Positions 62,394 through 64,000 of a stretch of 64,000 nucleotides of DNA are shown one piece after another. Origin of the DNA: CAYPEL01 sp036479985 (GTDB lineage: Bacteria > Pseudomonadota > Gammaproteobacteria > DSM-19610); assembly GCA_965224815.1 (NCBI GenBank), contig CBDDAF010000003.1, forward strand, positions 2,108,001 to 2,172,000, read 5' to 3'. Below the pieces are notes generated by a model. The model was not told where the DNA came from, searched no databases, and was given only the letters and a program-made list of their open reading frames with translations. Made by a program: the position numbers and the translations under genes. Within the stretch, counting starts at the first letter, position 1; the number at the start of each line of letters is the position of its first letter.

Positions 62394-63146
62394 TTACCCG
62401 GTCAGCCGCTGATTGTCGAGGCGGCGAATGCTCAAGATCAGGAAGGTCACCACAATAATCAGGTAGTACATAACATCGGTACTGTTTAACAGGCCTTGCA
62501 TGAATGATTCGAGGTGAGTTTGTATCGACAGGTAACTAAACAGGCCGCTGACATCTTCGCGTTCTGTGCCGCTCCAGTCGATGATCCACAAGAGTAGCAG
62601 GACACCGAAGGTACTGATTGCGGCAATCACGGGTTGTTCGGTCAGCGATGACATGAATACACCAATCGCTGTAAAAGCAGCTAATAACAGCATTAACCCC
62701 ACTGCAGTGGCAGCGAGTTTGCCAGCATCCAGCGTCGCGCCAGCATAAAGCGACAGTGGCATGGCTAACAGCATGGTCAGCAGGATCAGAAAGAACAGGT
62801 AAATACCCAAAAATTTACCGAGTACAATTTCGGTCATCGATAAAGGCGCAGACAATAGTAGAGGAAAAGTTCCATTGCGCCGTTCGTCGCTGAATACGCG
62901 CATGGTCAGCGCGGGTGCAATCAACATGATCAGGAAGCCAGCGGTTTGTAACACGGGTGTACTGATGATATCGGTAACGCCTGGCGCGCCTTCCATACCC
63001 GCGAGCTTGGGTTGCCAGTACATATAGGTATCGAGCTGAGACAGAAATAGATAAGCCATAATCAATTGCATAACCGCTAGCAGCGCCCAGGCCAGGGGTG
63101 ACAGGAACAGGCTTTTCAATTCGCGCATGGCAATAGTGAAAATCAT
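62394..63146 (-). CDS. ABC transporter permease, GldF-like
   Basis: The 250-residue protein has six membrane helices and the ABC-2 segment TMRVFSDERRNGTFPLLLSAPLSMTEIVLGKFLG. It overlaps the ATPase gene by 1 base and is followed closely by the GldG-like gene. Confidence 0.92.
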   Translation of the reverse strand: MIFTIAMRELKSLFLSPLAWALLAVMQLIMAYLFLSQLDTYMYWQPKLAGMEGAPGVTDIISTPVLQTAGFLIMLIAPALTMRVFSDERRNGTFPLLLSAPLSMTEIVLGKFLGIYLFFLILLTMLLAMPLSLYAGATLDAGKLAATAVGLMLLLAAFTAIGVFMSSLTEQPVIAAISTFGVLLLLWIIDWSGTEREDVSGLFSYLSIQTHLESFMQGLLNSTDVMYYLIIVVTFLILSIRRLDNQRLTG

Positions 63147-64000
63147 TAAGCGGCCTCGCCATCTGCGGCTTGTTCGCCGGTGGTCAGATCGACAAAAATC
63201 TGCTCAAGACCGCGCCGCTCCAGCGCCAGCTCAACCAGCCCCCAGTTTTGTTCGCTGACCAGAGTGGCCACGCTGTCGGCCGGGTTGGCACCACTGAATA
63301 TTAATTGTGCCCGTGTGGCGTCTAGCGCTTCGACATTTTCTATGCCTGCCAGGGCGCGCAGTTTTTCTGTTTCTATGGGTGTTTGGGTTTCCAGAGTTAA
63401 TGCCTTTCCGGTTAAGCGTTGTTGCAAGTTATCCATGGATTCTGCGAACACCAGCTGGCCCTGATGAATAATTTGTACCCGGCTACAAACAGCTTGTACT
63501 TCTGGCAGGATATGCGTGGATAGAATGATGCCGTGGTTTTCACCCAGCTCGCGAATCAGCCTGCGAATATCCCGAATCTGAATCGGATCAAGCCCAACAG
63601 TTGGCTCATCAAGTATCACCACATCCGGGCTATGCAGGATAGCCTGGGCGATGCCGACGCGCTGCTGGAAGCCTTTCGATAAATTACCGATCAGGCGTTT
63701 GCTGGTATCACTCAGACCACAGCGTTGTTTGGCGTTATCGACGGCTTTGTTACGTTGGCCTTTTGCAAGCCGGTGTAAGCGGGCGCAGTAGTGTAAATAT
63801 TCATCGACCGTCAATTCTCGATAGACTGGAGGTTGTTCGGGCAGATAGCCAATATGCCGTTTGGCCAGCTTGGCGTCTTCGAGCAGATCAATACCATTAA
63901 TAGTGACGCGGCCAGCGCTGGGCGCAAGATTGCCGGTGATCATCCGCATCGTGGTGGATTTACCCGCACCATTCGGACCCAGAAAGCCCAGCACTTCACC
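63146..64000 (-). CDS. ABC transporter ATPase, GldA-like (N-terminus outside window)
   Basis: Walker A GPNGAGKST lies at the window edge, so the first ~30 residues are missing. The signature LSKGFQQRVGIAQA and Walker B VVILDEPTVGLDP are seen, followed by a C-terminal regulatory domain (LEQIFVDLT). It is the ATPase for the adjacent permease. Confidence 0.95.
   Translation of the reverse strand, partial: GEVLGFLGPNGAGKSTTMRMITGNLAPSAGRVTINGIDLLEDAKLAKRHIGYLPEQPPVYRELTVDEYLHYCARLHRLAKGQRNKAVDNAKQRCGLSDTSKRLIGNLSKGFQQRVGIAQAILHSPDVVILDEPTVGLDPIQIRDIRRLIRELGENHGIILSTHILPEVQAVCSRVQIIHQGQLVFAESMDNLQQRLTGKALTLETQTPIETEKLRALAGIENVEALDATRAQLIFSGANPADSVATLVSEQNWGLVELALERRGLEQIFVDLTTGEQAADGEAA

Overview
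The window looks like the chromosome of a gammaproteobacterium of moderate GC that respires aerobically. The evidence is a bioBFHCD operon, an aa3-type cox cluster next to a cbb3-type cco cluster, ftsY-ftsE-ftsX near rpoH, and rsmD, coaD and a YfhL-type ferredoxin in the usual gammaproteobacterial order. I found no rRNA, tRNA or CRISPR array. The species cannot be fixed from sequence reading alone.

Layout. 1-7.9 kb: a divergent cluster of exported proteins of unknown function (beta-propeller lipoprotein with a CxxCH site, a periplasmic CxxCH protein, a LamG lipoprotein with two CxxCH sites, and a Tat-exported protein whose gene is broken by several frame changes). 8-13.7 kb: comF, a small membrane protein, then biotin synthesis, with a possible BirA operator between comF and the operon. 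14.6-22.5 kb: the aa3 oxidase (coxB with a fused cytochrome c domain, coxA, coxC) and its assembly factors, including a 37-residue protein but no heme A synthase. 22.6-31.4 kb: the cbb3 oxidase ccoNOQP and its maturation genes ccoG, a long FixH, ccoI, ccoS. 31.6-36.7 kb: rpoH with a perfect CIRCE operator, a rhomboid protease, ftsX, ftsE, ftsY. 36.8-44.2 kb: paired M16 peptidases, a GxxExxY gene inside an inverted repeat, a cell-surface protein with a C-terminal sorting signal, rsmD, coaD, ferredoxin, and a lipoprotein gamma-glutamyltransferase.

44.2-52.7 kb is a chromosomal integron. A 473-residue integron integrase with an extra N-terminal domain reads leftward, an attI-like region follows, and about eight cassettes read rightward, separated by attC-like sites. 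Cassettes carry unknown proteins, membrane proteins, a phosphotransferase, two toxin-antitoxin modules and a cold-shock protein. An IS110-family element sits inside the array. The phosphotransferase and both toxins carry frame-breaking or nonsense changes, so the array looks partly decayed. 52.8-64 kb returns to backbone genes: a CxxCH protein, a SulP transporter, several small DUF proteins, mutM, and a GldA/F/G-like ABC system with a DUF4340 protein.

Two abundant non-coding repeat families are scattered between genes: eight hairpins with the core TGTAGGAGCGGC, nested in a larger element of about 135 bp, and four full copies plus one half copy of a CCCCTCCCCCTCAGGGGGAG element. Other structured repeats are a 33-bp perfect inverted repeat after ccoP and a MITE-like unit beside ftsX. 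These repeats fill most gaps and in one case appear to supply the ribosome-binding site of ccoI.
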